Of a DNA stretch of 64,000 bases, positions 11,267 through 22,953 are shown piece by piece. Each line of letters starts with the position of its first letter. Within the stretch, counting starts at the first letter, position 1. Source of the stretch: Arthrobacter sp. ATA002 (lineage in GTDB: Bacteria; Actinomycetota; Actinomycetes; Actinomycetales; Micrococcaceae). The notes under the pieces were generated by a model. It saw only the letters and a program-made list of their open reading frames with translations. It was not told the origin of the DNA and did not search any database. Made by a program: the position numbers and the translations under genes. The stretch covers positions 1,798,001-1,862,000 of the forward strand of contig NZ_CP114015.1 in NCBI RefSeq assembly GCF_026898095.1, given 5' to 3'.

Positions 11267-12336
11267 CTTTTCAACAGGAAAGCGCGCGCCCACTGTTCAA
11301 GCTTGCCGTACACCCGGCGCCGCACGGGGCCGGCCGAGAGCAGCACGTCGTGCAGGGCGTTCTCGAAGCGGTACACGGTCACCTGCGGGCCCAGCAGCAG
11401 GCCGCGCTGCACCATCAGGTTCACGTCCAGGACGCTGTCCGAGGTCTTCATCGTCTCGTTCCAGGAAACGGCCACCGTGGACCTGGCTGACGCCAGCAGC
11501 AGGATCGGCACCCGGATATCCAGCCCCCGCGCCACCTGGGCATGACCGCTGAGCACCGCGCTGATCCAGCCGACCCGGATCGGCCAGCTTGCGGGCGGCC
11601 GCAGCTGCGGATCCAAGTCCCATTCGCCGTCGCCCTCGCTGCTGATGCTGCGCCAGTAATTGGTGAGTTCGGGGACTTTCAGCCGGGCCTTCGGCCGCAT
11701 CCGGGCGAGCGGCTCCAGCAGGGATGCGGTGGCATTGCGCACCACCCACGAGCCGCCGAGCTCCAGCCATGGACTGTTCAGGATTAGAGCCTCGATGCGT
11801 CCGGGGTTGCGGTGGGCCCACAGGGACGCGACCAGTCCACCGGTGGAGTGGGCCATCAGGGAAATCCGCACCGGGGTGCCGGCGCCGCGGTGTTCCCGGA
11901 TGTGCGCTGTTATGGCTGCAATCGCAGCCTCAATGTCGGCGTCGTACTCCTGCAGGTCCAGCGTGAAGCCCTCGGACTGCCCGGGCCGGAGACTCCGGCC
12001 GTATTTGCGCAGGTCCAGGGCATAGAAGGCGACGCCGAGCCCGGCCCAGAAGTCCGCCAGTTCCGTCTGAAAGAAGTAGTCGCTCCAGCCGTGGATGTAC
12101 AGGACGGCGTGAACGGGTTCGGGTTCCACCGGCGCCCGCAGCCCGTGCAGCAGCTGCCGGACGCGGCCGGTAATGGACGGCGGGGGCGGAGGCTTGGGGG
12201 TATATGACACCAGCGTGGCTACCACGGGCCCCTCGTCGTCTTCCCCCAGCTCCAGCGTCAAATACCGGTAGCCGTCGCCAAGGATGTCCGGCTTCCACTG
12301 CGGGCCGCCGGGCCCCGTGCCTGTATCACTAGCCAT
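11263..12336 (-). CDS. Alpha/beta hydrolase (lysophospholipase-like)
   Basis: Serine hydrolase of 357 residues, predicted cytosolic. The oxyanion region [11 protein letters not shown] and the nucleophile elbow [11 protein letters not shown] (GxSxG variant H-S-T-G) mark an alpha/beta-hydrolase of the serine aminopeptidase S33/lysophospholipase type, and [12 protein letters not shown] near the end supplies the catalytic His. Its substrate cannot be told from sequence. ATG 12336 is chosen because the frame upstream lies antisense to pyrD. Convergent with uppS by four bases and divergent from pyrD. Confidence 0.85.
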   Translation of the reverse strand: MASDTGTGPGGPQWKPDILGDGYRYLTLELGEDDEGPVVATLVSYTPKPPPPPSITGRVRQLLHGLRAPVEPEPVHAVLYIHGWSDYFFQTELADFWAGLGVAFYALDLRKYGRSLRPGQSEGFTLDLQEYDADIEAAIAAITAHIREHRGAGTPVRISLMAHSTGGLVASLWAHRNPGRIEALILNSPWLELGGSWVVRNATASLLEPLARMRPKARLKVPELTNYWRSISSEGDGEWDLDPQLRPPASWPIRVGWISAVLSGHAQVARGLDIRVPILLLASARSTVAVSWNETMKTSDSVLDVNLMVQRGLLLGPQVTVYRFENALHDVLLSAGPVRRRVYGKLEQWARAFLLKS

Positions 12337-12453
12337 ATATTGAGAGTAGCTGTCCGTGGGCCGGGTGCCGGACCGGACGGCGGCTGAACCGGCCGCGGAA
12401 CACCGGAGCAACCGGATTTGGTGCAGCGCCCGGGTAGTGCAAGCATAAAAAGT

Positions 12454-13524
12454 ATGCGCGTTTATCCTGCCTTCTTTCGTGCCGTTTTTGCCGGCATGGA
12501 CCCGGAAAAGGCACACACCATAGGCTTCGACCTGATCAAACTGGCCGCAGCGACTCCGGCCGGGCCGCTGATGCGCCGGCTGATGCGTCCCGCTCCGGAG
12601 CTGCGGGTCCGGGCCCTGGGACTGGATTTCCCCTCTCCATTCGGTCTGGCCGCCGGATTCGACAAGGAAGGATCCGGCATCGTGGCCCTGACCAACATGG
12701 GCTTCGGCCATGTGGAGGTCGGAACGGTGACGGGACGGGCCCAGCCGGGGAATCCTCAACCGCGGCTCTTCCGCCTCGTCGAGGACCGTGCGGTCATCAA
12801 CAGGATGGGCTTCAACAATGACGGCGCCGCTGCCGTGGCTCCCCGTGTTGCCGCCGCACGGCAGGCCCTGGAGGAGACCTGGGGGAGCCATCGTCCGGTC
12901 ATCGGCGTCAATATCGGCAAAACCAAGTCGGTGGACCTGGCGAACGCGGTCGACGATTACCTGATCAGTACCCGTGAGCTGGCACCGCACGCCGATTACC
13001 TGGTGGTCAACGTGTCCTCCCCCAATACCCCCGGGCTGCGGCTGCTGCAGAACATCGAGTCACTGCGGCCGCTGCTCTCCGCAGTGGCAGCGGCCGCCGA
13101 CGACGCCGCCGGACGGCACGTGCCGCTGCTGGTGAAGATCGCCCCGGACCTCACGGACGACGACGTCGACGACGTTGCCCGGCTGGCCCTGGACCTGGGC
13201 CTTGACGGCGTCATTGCCACCAACACCACCATCACCCGCGACGGCCTCGCGACAGATCCGCACAAGGTCATCGCATGCGGCGTGGGCGGCCTGAGCGGAG
13301 CGCCGCTGCGGCGCCGTTCACTCGAGGTGCTGAAGCGGCTGCGCGCGGGCCTGGGCGAGGACGGGCCGGTCATCATTTCAGTCGGAGGCGTGGAGTCGGC
13401 CCGCGACGTGCATGAGCGCCTCAGCGCCGGTGCAACCCTGGTGCAGGGCTACACCGCCTTTCTCTACCAGGGGCCGTTCTGGGCCGCACGCATCAACCGG
13501 CGGCTGGCCCGGCTGCTGAAATAG
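12454..13524 (+). CDS. pyrD: Dihydroorotate dehydrogenase (quinone), class 2
   Basis: Membrane-associated flavoenzyme oxidising dihydroorotate to orotate with quinone, 356 residues, matching class 2. N-terminal amphipathic extension VYPAFFRAVF, FMN-binding AAGFDKEG, substrate motif NRMGFNNDGA, and the class 2 catalytic serine in NVSSPNTPGLR. IISVGGVESARD binds the FMN phosphate. It stands apart from other pyr genes, as is usual in actinobacteria. A strong terminator follows. Confidence 0.97.
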   Translation: MRVYPAFFRAVFAGMDPEKAHTIGFDLIKLAAATPAGPLMRRLMRPAPELRVRALGLDFPSPFGLAAGFDKEGSGIVALTNMGFGHVEVGTVTGRAQPGNPQPRLFRLVEDRAVINRMGFNNDGAAAVAPRVAAARQALEETWGSHRPVIGVNIGKTKSVDLANAVDDYLISTRELAPHADYLVVNVSSPNTPGLRLLQNIESLRPLLSAVAAAADDAAGRHVPLLVKIAPDLTDDDVDDVARLALDLGLDGVIATNTTITRDGLATDPHKVIACGVGGLSGAPLRRRSLEVLKRLRAGLGEDGPVIISVGGVESARDVHERLSAGATLVQGYTAFLYQGPFWAARINRRLARLLK

Positions 13525-13567
13525 CGGCAGGACCACCTGATTGATGCAGGACCACCTGCAGGCAGCA

Positions 13568-13605
13568 AAAATGAAGGGCCGCTCCAAAGAGCGGCCCTTC
13601 ATTTT
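13568..13605. terminator. Bidirectional terminator between pyrD and DUF3043 gene
   Basis: Perfect 17-bp inverted repeat (13568-13584 with 13589-13605) around a CAAA loop. Runs of A on the left and T on the right give a U tail on both transcripts. It serves the two convergent genes. Confidence 0.93.
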
Positions 13606-13629
13606 GGTTTGCCAACGGGCAGTGCGCTG

Positions 13630-14229
13630 TTACTCGGGCTTTTCGCCGCGCTTAACCAGGGCCTTGGGCAGACGGAAACGGCGCAGCTGAAGCGCCCGGG
13701 AAACGCCGTACCACACGTCGCCGCGGTTGGGTTCGCCGAATTTTGCGGTCAGGCGGCGGCGGAGCAGCGAACGCAGAATGAACGAATCCAGCACGACCGC
13801 CAGGATCAGCACCCAGAAAGCGAGCATGACGATGCTCTGCACGGTGAGGTTCGGGATGAAGCTGACCACGACGAAGACAAGGGCCGCGATCATCACAAAC
13901 TCTCCCAGGTTCCAGCGGGAGTCCACCACGTCGCGGATAAACCGGCGCTGCGGTCCCTTGTCGCGCAGCGGCAGGTAGCGCTCGTCGCCGGTGTCCAGGG
14001 CGGCCCGGGTCTTCAGCCGTTCTTCGCGCAGGGCCTCGCGGTTCGCGTTCTTCGCGGCCTTGCGGTCGGTGGGAACCAGCGGGCGCTGACGCGCGGCCAC
14101 CTGGTCCCGGCGCTTGGGCGTGGGTACTCCCTTCCCCGCAGCGGTGCGGGTTGAGCCGGTCTGGGCTGCAGCAGCAGCCTGGTCCACAGTTTCCTGCGCG
14201 GTGGGCGCTTCATTCTTTCGTCCAAACAC
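13630..14229 (-). CDS. DUF3043 family membrane protein
   Basis: Actinobacteria-specific protein of 199 residues with unknown function. A long polar, basic N-terminal half (about 1-95) is followed by two hydrophobic segments (about 108-130 and 133-150) and a basic tail with the family's FGEPNRGDVWYGVSRALQ. GTG start at 14229 (MFGRKNEAP). Divergent from the M20 peptidase. Family name from recognition, no role claimed. Confidence 0.85.
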   Translation of the reverse strand: MFGRKNEAPTAQETVDQAAAAAQTGSTRTAAGKGVPTPKRRDQVAARQRPLVPTDRKAAKNANREALREERLKTRAALDTGDERYLPLRDKGPQRRFIRDVVDSRWNLGEFVMIAALVFVVVSFIPNLTVQSIVMLAFWVLILAVVLDSFILRSLLRRRLTAKFGEPNRGDVWYGVSRALQLRRFRLPKALVKRGEKPE

Positions 14230-14289
14230 CCTCTAGGATACCTTGGCGGCGGCGGCCGCGGACCGGATGCCCGCATGTACTGTTTTGTT

Positions 14290-15693
14290 ATGACTTTGAA
14301 TCCAGAATCCTCTTCTGCGCCAGTGGATATCGACGCCCTCCGCGCCGCCGTGGCAGCCGATTTCCCCCGCACCGTCGAGCAGCTGAAGTCCCTCGTGGCA
14401 ATCCCCGGAATCGCCTGGGATTCGTTTGACCCGGAGCGGCTCAACGAGAGCGCCGAGGCCGTTGCATCGCTGATCCGCGGCGCCGGGCTGACCGACGTGC
14501 AGATCCTGCGGGTGGACAACAACGGCAAGCCGGGAGGCCCCGCCGTCGTCGCGCGCCGCCCCGCCCGCGAAGGACTGCCCACGGTGCTGCTCTATGCCCA
14601 CCACGACGTCCAGCCTCCGGGGGATCCGGAGCTGTGGGAGTCCGACCCCTTTACCGCCACCGAGCGCAACGGACGGCTCTACGGACGCGGCGCCGCCGAT
14701 GACAAAGCCGGCATCATGGCGCACATCGGGCGCTCCGCGCACTGGACGAAGTGCTGGGGGAGAACTCCGGCGTGGGCATCACGCTCTTTATCGAAGGCGA
14801 GGAAGAGGCCGGTTCGCCCACCTTCCGTACCTTCCTGGAGACTTACCGCGGCCTGCTCGAGGCCGATGTCATTGTGGTGGCGGATTCCGGAAACTGGAAG
14901 GTGGGGGTGCCGGCGCTGACCACGAGCCTGCGCGGTCTGGTGGACGGCACGGTGGAGGTGCAGGTCCTGGACCACGCGGTGCATTCGGGCATGTTCGGCG
15001 GTCCAGTGCTGGATGCGCCCACGCTGCTGGCCCGCCTGATTGCCACGTTCCACGACGACGCCGGTGATGTCGCCATTGACGGCCTGGTGGCCTCCGACAC
15101 CGCTGCGGTGGAATACGCCGAAGCGGACTTCCGGGAGGATTCCTCGGTGCTCGACGGCGTGCAGCTGGCCGGCACCGGCTCAATCGCCTCGCGGCTGTGG
15201 ACCAAACCCGCCCTGTCCGTTATCGGCATCGACGTTCCCACCGTGGCACTGTCCTCGAACACCATCCAGCCGAAGGCACGCGCCAAATTCAGCCTGCGGC
15301 TTGCCCCGGGCAGAGCCCGGAGGAAGCGATGGCAGCCGTCGAGCGCCATGTGCAGTCCCATGCGCCGTTCGGTGCGAAGGTGACGTTCACGCCGGGGAGC
15401 AGGGCCAGGCGTTCGCCACGGATACCTCGGCTGCCGCCGCCCGGACCGCCCTGTGGGCGCTGCGGGAAGCCTGGGACGGGGTGGAGCCCGTGGAGTCCGG
15501 AATGGGCGGCTCCATTCCGTTCATTGCCGACCTCACCGAACTGTTCCCCTCGGCACAGATCCTCATCACCGGCGTCGAAGATCCGGACTCGCGGGCACAC
15601 AGCGCCAACGAGTCCCTGGACCTGGGTGACTTCCGCAACGCGGTGCTGGCCGAAGCGCTGCTGCTGGCCCGTCTGGGGCATGCCGGCTCCTAG
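14290..15693 (+). CDS. M20 family dipeptidase (three frame breaks)
   Basis: Cytosolic di-zinc peptidase, 468 residues after repair. Metal ligands are seen in YAHHDVQPP, GAADDKAG and IEGEEEAGSP, the order of the M20 dipeptidase/CNDP-like family, and a dimerisation domain starts around VDGTVEVQVLDHAVHSG. Single missing bases are inferred near 14735 (HIGALRALDE), 15312 (APGQSPEEAM) and 15395 (FTPGEQGQAF). Repair gives a length divisible by three. ATG 14290 is used; five upstream codons in frame are not family-like. Substrate unknown. Confidence 0.88.
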
Positions 15694-15724
15694 GCAGCCC
15701 CTGCGCCCCGGGCCGCCGGGCGGA

Positions 15725-15757
15725 CGGCCGGGCCGGAAATCTTTTCCGGCCCGGCCG
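15725..15757. terminator. Terminator between dipeptidase and erpA
   Basis: Perfect 15-bp inverted repeat, CGGCCGGGCCGGAAA with its complement, around a TCT loop. It lies about 30 bases after the dipeptidase stop. Very GC-rich stem without a real T tail. Confidence 0.75.
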
Positions 15758-15867
15758 CGTTGCCCCAGTGTGGATGCACCGACGTACCATGGAGAATGAA
15801 CTGGCCCGGAGTCCGGGGAGCGCAACTGCCCTCCCGCGCACGGACCACGTGAAGAAAGAGAGAAGCA

Positions 15868-16269
15868 ATGAGTACTTCCACCAGCGAAACCGGCACCAGC
15901 GTGGATACGGCAGCTGCCGCAACCCCGGAAACGGAGCTGCCGACCCATGAAGTTGCCCTCTCCGATGTTGCCGCCGGGAAGGTGCGCAGCCTGCTGGAGC
16001 AGGAAGGCCGGACCGACCTGCGGCTTCGCGTGGCTGTCCAGCCCGGCGGCTGCTCCGGCCTGATCTACCAGCTGTACTTCGACGAGCGGGTCCTCGACGG
16101 CGACGCCGTCCGGGACTTCGACGGCGTCGAGGTCATCGTGGACAAGATGAGTGTTCCGTACCTGTCGGGCGCCTCCATCGACTTCGAGGACACCATCTCG
16201 AAGCAGGGGTTCACCATCGACAATCCCAACGCGGGCGGATCGTGCGCCTGCGGCGACTCGTTCCACTAA
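15868..16269 (+). CDS. erpA: Iron-sulfur cluster insertion protein (A-type carrier)
   Basis: A-type Fe-S carrier of 133 residues that delivers clusters to apoproteins. The three conserved cysteines are in GGCSG and the C-terminal GSCACGDSF. A 30-residue Ser/Thr-rich N-terminal extension precedes the domain, as in actinobacterial relatives. It stands just upstream of the cytochrome oxidase genes. A short 7-bp hairpin (16285-16303) follows its stop. Confidence 0.93.
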   Translation: MSTSTSETGTSVDTAAAATPETELPTHEVALSDVAAGKVRSLLEQEGRTDLRLRVAVQPGGCSGLIYQLYFDERVLDGDAVRDFDGVEVIVDKMSVPYLSGASIDFEDTISKQGFTIDNPNAGGSCACGDSFH

Positions 16270-16484
16270 GCTTCGCCACGGGTACCCCGTTTCACTAACG
16301 GGGAGCCCGCGGCCGCAGGTGCCGTAACACACGGTATTTTGCGTCCAACGCGGTGCGGTCTGTCACTGGATGGCCACGCGTGCGGGTAAGCTCTACACGT
16401 AGTAGTAAAACTGATCGTGCGCAGTGGGAGGATTTTTTCTGCCCGCTGTGCCGCACTTGCACGTAACAAGAGGAAGGGCCGTCT

Positions 16485-17339
16485 GTGAGTTCGCAGGACC
16501 GAACCAGCAGCCGACGCGCCAGGATCTTAAAGATCTCAGCCGTAACGTCGGCCGGCGCGTTGTTTTTATCGGGTTGTTCGTCAGAAGTCCAAAGAGGCTG
16601 GTTGCCCACGGAACGCGACGTCACCAATCACACCGGCCGAATCATGGACCTTTGGGTCAATTCATGGATCGCGGCACTGGCAGTAGGTGTGCTCACCTGG
16701 GCACTGATCATTTGGTGCATCGTCGCTTACCGCCGGCGGAAGAACGAAACCGGCTACCCCCGGCAGCTGAGCTACAACCTTCCCCTGGAGATCTTCTACA
16801 CGGTGATCCCGCTGTTCATGGTGCTGGTGTTGTTCTACTTCACCGACCAGGACATCCGCGCCATCAGTGAGCGCGTGGACGACCCCGACGTCGTTGTCGA
16901 CGTCCGCGGCAAGCAGTGGGCCTGGGACTTCAACTATGTCAATGAGGACAAGTACGACCTCAACGTGCAGGTGAATCTGGACGGCCAGGAGAAGGCGGAG
17001 TCGGAAATGCCGACCCTGTACCTGCCTGTCGACCAGACGGTCGAGCTCCAGCTGAACTCGCGCGACGTGCAGCACTCCTTCTGGGTTCCCGCCTTCCTGC
17101 AGAAGATGGACCTCTACCCGGGACGCACCAACTACATCAACATCACGCCCGGCGTCGAGGGCACCTACGAAGGTAAGTGCGCCGAGCTGTGCGGCGAGTA
17201 CCACTCGGAAATGCTTTTCAACGTCAAGGTGGTTTCGGAAACCGAGTACGACGAGTACCTGGCAACCCTGCCCGACGGCCAGGTCGGCTCCGAGTACGAC
17301 CGCGTGTACAACTCAGAATCAAGCGAAGTAAGGAGGTAG
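16485..17339 (+). CDS. ctaC: Cytochrome c oxidase subunit II
   Basis: CuA subunit of the aa3 oxidase, 284 residues. Signal/lipobox FLSGCSS near residue 31 suggests a lipoprotein. Two transmembrane helices follow (about 50-75 and 95-118), then the periplasmic cupredoxin domain with VQHSFW and the CuA ligands Cys232 and Cys236 in CAELCGEYHSEM. GTG start. It is followed after nine bases by ctaD with an AAGGAGGTAGGAGG ribosome site. The 215 bases upstream hold no gene and presumably carry the promoter. Confidence 0.96.
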   Translation: MSSQDRTSSRRARILKISAVTSAGALFLSGCSSEVQRGWLPTERDVTNHTGRIMDLWVNSWIAALAVGVLTWALIIWCIVAYRRRKNETGYPRQLSYNLPLEIFYTVIPLFMVLVLFYFTDQDIRAISERVDDPDVVVDVRGKQWAWDFNYVNEDKYDLNVQVNLDGQEKAESEMPTLYLPVDQTVELQLNSRDVQHSFWVPAFLQKMDLYPGRTNYINITPGVEGTYEGKCAELCGEYHSEMLFNVKVVSETEYDEYLATLPDGQVGSEYDRVYNSESSEVRR

Positions 17340-17348
17340 GAGGAAGCT

Positions 17349-19066
<1,718 letters not shown>

Positions 19067-19070
<4 letters not shown>

Positions 19071-19468
19071 AGGTAGAGACTAAACTCTTCGCTTACATGG
19101 CGCCGTTCTTCCTGGTGGTCGGCGTCGTGTACGGCTACCTCGTCGAGTGGATGGAACCGGTGGGCTACCTCGCCCTGTTCCTGACCGCCGGCATGTCAGC
19201 CATGATCGCCTTTTACATCGGCTTCACGGGCAAGCGCATCGGCGCCCGCCCGGAGGACCGGCTCGACGCCGAGATCCACGAGGGTTCCGGCGAACAGGGC
19301 TTCTTTAGCCCCTGGAGCTGGTGGCCGCTGCTGCTGGGCCTCTCAGCCGCCGGCGGTTTCCTCGGCATGGCCGTGGGCTGGTGGGTCCTGTACATCAGCG
19401 CCGGCATGGCCCTGATCGCCCTGATCGGCTGGGTTTTTGAATACAGCCGCGGAGCCCACGCACACTAA
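19067..19468 (+). CDS. ctaF: Cytochrome c oxidase subunit IV (actinobacterial CtaF)
   Basis: Small actinobacteria-specific oxidase subunit, 133 residues. Four hydrophobic helices; N-terminal [14 protein letters not shown] and the motif [17 protein letters not shown] identify the family. TTG start overlapping the ctaD stop. Part of the bcc-aa3 supercomplex with the qcr genes found 2 kb downstream. A terminator follows. Confidence 0.93.
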
Positions 19469-19516
19469 GGCTCCGGAACGAAGTTCCCCGGGCCCGTCCC
19501 GGTAAGCAGTACCTCG

Positions 19517-19547
19517 CAGAGGACCCGCTCAAGCAGCGGGTCCTCTG
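19517..19547 (+). terminator. Terminator after ctaCDF
   Basis: Perfect 13-bp inverted repeat, CAGAGGACCCGCT with its complement, around CAAGC, 48 bases after the ctaF stop, followed by TTGG. Confidence 0.85.
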
Positions 19548-19620
19548 TTGGTCAACCGCAGGGATGCCACCAAGCTGTCTCCGGCCCGTCGCCGCGCCCG
19601 TTATCCTAGATGAAGCACCA

Positions 19621-20475
19621 ATGCCCCGAGGGAAGGAACCGGATGCACAGGACGACGGTCACCGGATTCCGGCTCCCATGATGCAGCCGGGGCTCAAGGA
19701 TTTTCCGGACCGGCTTGATCCGCTGTCCGATGTGGCCAAACACCTGCAGCTGCAAAACATTCTGCGCCGCTTCGTGGAGCACTACGCTGCGGCCGGCGCG
19801 GCCATTCCCTCCGAGCGGGTGTTGGCCGAGCACTTTGGCGTGGCACGCATGACGGTGCGCCAGGCCATTGATGCCCTGGTGGCCGACGAGGTCCTTGAAC
19901 GGGTGGTGGGCCTGGGCACCTTTGTCGCACGTCCCAAGATGGACCTGCAGATAAAGCTGACATCCTACAGCGAAGAAATGCACCGGCGGGGCATGGTTCC
20001 GGATGCCCGGGTGCTCAGCTTCGAACAAATCGGTGCATCCCGCTTGGTGGCGCGGGAACTGCAGATCGAACCGGGGCAGCCGGTGATCCGCTTCCGACGG
20101 CAGCTTCTCGCGGACGGTGAACCCATGAGCGTTGACGAGAACTTCATTCCGGCGTCCCACGTGCCGGGGATGCTCGATGAAGAGCCCCCCACGTCCTTGT
20201 ACCGTGTGCTCAGCGAACGCTACGGGATGGTGATTGAGTGGGGTGAGGACACGATTGAAGCTACCGCCGCGTCAGCATCCACCGCACGTCTGCTCAACGT
20301 CGAACTCGGTGCCCCGCTGCTGAAGATCCAGCGCCATGCCTACGTGGCCCGTTCTATGGTGGACTACTCCGTCTCGTACTACCGTGCGGACCGCTACAAG
20401 CTGTGGGTGCCGCTGCAGCGGCCCGGAATGCGAACACCCCGCTCCTACCACCCCGGCCGGCATACGGGCCCCTAA
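19621..20475 (+). CDS. GntR/HutC-family regulator with UTRA domain
   Basis: Transcription factor of 284 residues from ATG 19621. Winged helix-turn-helix (about 35-100: IPSERVLAEHFGVARMTVRQAIDALV, then LGTFVARPKM) precedes a UTRA effector domain starting LTSYSEEMHRRGM and ending DYSVSYYRADRYKLWVPL. This is the DasR/NagR-like branch, whose effectors are often amino-sugar phosphates; the effector here is unknown. An in-frame ATG at 19678 is an alternative start. No sugar gene stands beside it, so its targets are probably elsewhere. Confidence 0.87.
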   Translation: MPRGKEPDAQDDGHRIPAPMMQPGLKDFPDRLDPLSDVAKHLQLQNILRRFVEHYAAAGAAIPSERVLAEHFGVARMTVRQAIDALVADEVLERVVGLGTFVARPKMDLQIKLTSYSEEMHRRGMVPDARVLSFEQIGASRLVARELQIEPGQPVIRFRRQLLADGEPMSVDENFIPASHVPGMLDEEPPTSLYRVLSERYGMVIEWGEDTIEATAASASTARLLNVELGAPLLKIQRHAYVARSMVDYSVSYYRADRYKLWVPLQRPGMRTPRSYHPGRHTGP

Positions 20476-20611
20476 CGCCGCGCCGGAGCCCGGCCGTGGC
20501 CGGGCCTTGGGTACTTCCGCACCCGGGTCTCCCGCAGCGCTGCCGCACTGCCCCTTGAACGGCGTGGATCCGCCACAGACCGCATAACTGAGCCAGGAAG
20601 GCTACCAAGAA

Positions 20612-21175
20612 ATGAACAACATCACCGTGATGTACCACCGGGACGGCAAAGGCGTCCTGCACTTCCGCGAGGCGGTGTACGACGCCGAATCCGAGGAGTT
20701 CATGATCAACCAGGGGCCCGTCGGACATATGGGCACCGGCAGCGCCGTGGCGGGTGTGGACGAAGCGGCGGCCGAGCGGAAGTTTGCTGCCTTCGCAGCC
20801 AAGTCCGAGGAGCTGGGCTACGTGGAGCTTGCGCCTGAAGTACAGCACTGGGTCGTGGCGCAATACGCGCTGAAGTCCGCCGAAGGCACCGAGCGGGACC
20901 GCTATCTCGAACATAAGGCCCGCGCTGCCCTGACCTCGTATTTCTCCTGGCGGGGGCTCGGAACGGTCGAGGACAGTGAGTTTGTGCCAGGCAAGCTCAA
21001 CATTTTCTGTTTGGTGCCCGACGTGCCCAAAGCAGTCAAGGGCATGCTCGTGGTGCTGCGCGACGCCAACCTGGACTTCACCAAGCTGAGTATCGGCTCC
21101 TCGCCGTTCGCGGAGCCGGGGACATGGAAGCGGCGGCATCCGCTTCCGGCCAAGAAACCGTTCGTACTGGATTAG
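20612..21175 (+). CDS. Hypothetical protein between the two respiratory gene blocks
   Basis: 187-residue soluble protein that I do not recognise. No signal peptide, membrane helix or clear catalytic motif. It is acidic in the middle (EAAAERKFAAFAAKSEELGYVEL) and ends in a Pro/Arg/Lys-rich stretch (GTWKRRHPLPAKKPF). Third-position GC is high, an AGGAAGG site precedes the ATG, and a strong terminator follows, so it is a genuine gene. It lies between ctaCDF/GntR and the convergent qcr operon. Confidence 0.8.
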   Translation: MNNITVMYHRDGKGVLHFREAVYDAESEEFMINQGPVGHMGTGSAVAGVDEAAAERKFAAFAAKSEELGYVELAPEVQHWVVAQYALKSAEGTERDRYLEHKARAALTSYFSWRGLGTVEDSEFVPGKLNIFCLVPDVPKAVKGMLVVLRDANLDFTKLSIGSSPFAEPGTWKRRHPLPAKKPFVLD

Positions 21176-21196
21176 CGGCAAAAGTCCTCGCCAACG

Positions 21197-21236
21197 CCAA
21201 GGGAGCCGGTCAGCGAATGCTGACCGGCTCCCTTGG
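21197..21236. terminator. Bidirectional terminator between hypothetical gene and qcrB
   Basis: Perfect 18-bp inverted repeat, CCAAGGGAGCCGGTCAGC with its complement, around GAAT, lying between two convergent genes. Confidence 0.92.
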
Positions 21237-21265
21237 TCTATCCGTACCGCTGTGCCGCGGGAGGA

Positions 21266-22950
21266 CTACCGGTTCGTGATCGAAGCCTGGTCTTCCGCCT
21301 GTGCTTCAACTTCAGCGGGCGACTCGTGATGATGCGCTGCTTCAAGTTCGCGCGGCGTCACCGGGGCAACCCGGTCCTCGAAGAAGAAGCGTGACAGGCG
21401 TCCGCGCAGTTTCTCCTTGCCGGAGATCTTGCCGCGTGCGTCGGGCTGGGCGGGCGACACTTCGTGCGAAGTGAAGTCGACCAGCTTGTAACGCTTGTAC
21501 TCGTCCACGGGCTCGTGGACCTCGATGTACTCACCGTGCGGAAGCCGGACAATGCGTCCGCTCTCCACGCCGTGGAGGACGATTTCGCGGTCCTTGCGCT
21601 GCAGGGCCAGGGCGATGCGGCGGGCGACGGCGAAACCAATCAGCGGGCCGAAGATGACCAGGAAGCGCAGCCAGTAGGTCACGTCGTTCAGCGACACCAT
21701 GAAGTGCGTGGCGATGAGGTCGGAGCCGGCAGCTGCCCACATGACGCAGTAGAAGATGATGCCGGCAACACCGACGCCGGTGCGGAACGGGGCGTTCCGC
21801 GGGCGGTCGAGCAGGTTGTGCACAGCCTTGTCCTTGGTCAGCCAGGCCTCAATCCAGGGCCAGGCGAACAGCAGCGTGAAGACAATGCCGGCCGGGACCA
21901 GTGCCGGGAACAGCACGTTCATGGAGAGCGTGTTGGTGCCCCACGGGAACGGGATGTTCCACTCCATCGGAATGTTGCCAATCCAGCCCGGCATCAGGCG
22001 CAGGGCACCGTCAACCCAGCCGATGTACCAGTCAGGCTGGGTACCGGCAGACACGGGGAGGGATCGTATGGCCCGTAGTTCCAGATCGGGTTGATCGTGA
22101 ACAGGCCGGCGATGATGGCGATGATACCGAAGACGATGAAGAAGAATCCACCGGCCTTGGCTGCGTAAACCGGACCAACCGGGTAGCCCACCACGTTCAT
22201 GTTCGTACGGCCGGGACCGCGGAACTGGGTGTGCTTGTGGATAACCACCATGAAGAGGTGGATGGCGATCATCAGCAGGATCAGGGCCGGCACCAGCAGG
22301 ATGTGCAGCATGTACAACCGGCCGATGATGTCCATGCCCGGGAATTCTCCGCCGAAGAGGAAGAAGCTGATGTAGGTTCCGACAACCGGAACAGCCTTGA
22401 TCACGCCGTCGATAATCCGCAGGCCGTTGCCGGAAAGCAGGTCATCGGGGAGGGAGTAACCGGTGAAGCCGGCAGCGAGGGACAGGATGAGCAGGACACC
22501 GCCCACCACCCAGTTCAGTTCGCGGGGCTTGCGGAACGCACCGGTGAAGAACACGCGGAGCATGTGCACGGAGACAGCGGCAACGAAGAGCAGCGCGGAC
22601 CAGTGGTGCACCTGGCGCATGAAGAGGCCGCCGCGGACATCGAAGGAGATGTTCAGGGAGGACTCGTAGGCCACCGACATCTCCACGCCCTTGAGCGGGA
22701 CGTAGCTGCCGTTGTAGTGCGTTTCGGCCATGGACGGGTCGAAGAAGAACGTCAGGAACGTTCCTGACAGCAGGAGGATAACGAAGCAGTAAAGCGCCAC
22801 TTCGCCAAACATGAAGGACCAGTGGTCCGGAAAGACCTTGCGGCCGAATTCCTTGACCATGGCAGAGCCGCTGACCCGGGAATCAACGAAGTTGGTGACG
22901 CGGCCCAGACGGGTCTTGGGCTCGTAGGGAGTAGCAGAGGGAACACTCAT
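21266..22950 (-). CDS. qcrB: Cytochrome bc1 complex cytochrome b subunit (frame broken near 22050)
   Basis: Diheme cytochrome b of the actinobacterial bcc complex, 561 residues after repair. The N-terminal part carries the heme-b helices ([48 protein letters not shown]) and the second part has the [13 protein letters not shown] loop and a long cytoplasmic C-terminus typical of actinobacteria. The frame breaks in [19 protein letters not shown] through one missing base in a C run. The gene starts four bases after the qcrA stop. Confidence 0.96.
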
Positions 22951-22953
22951 GGT

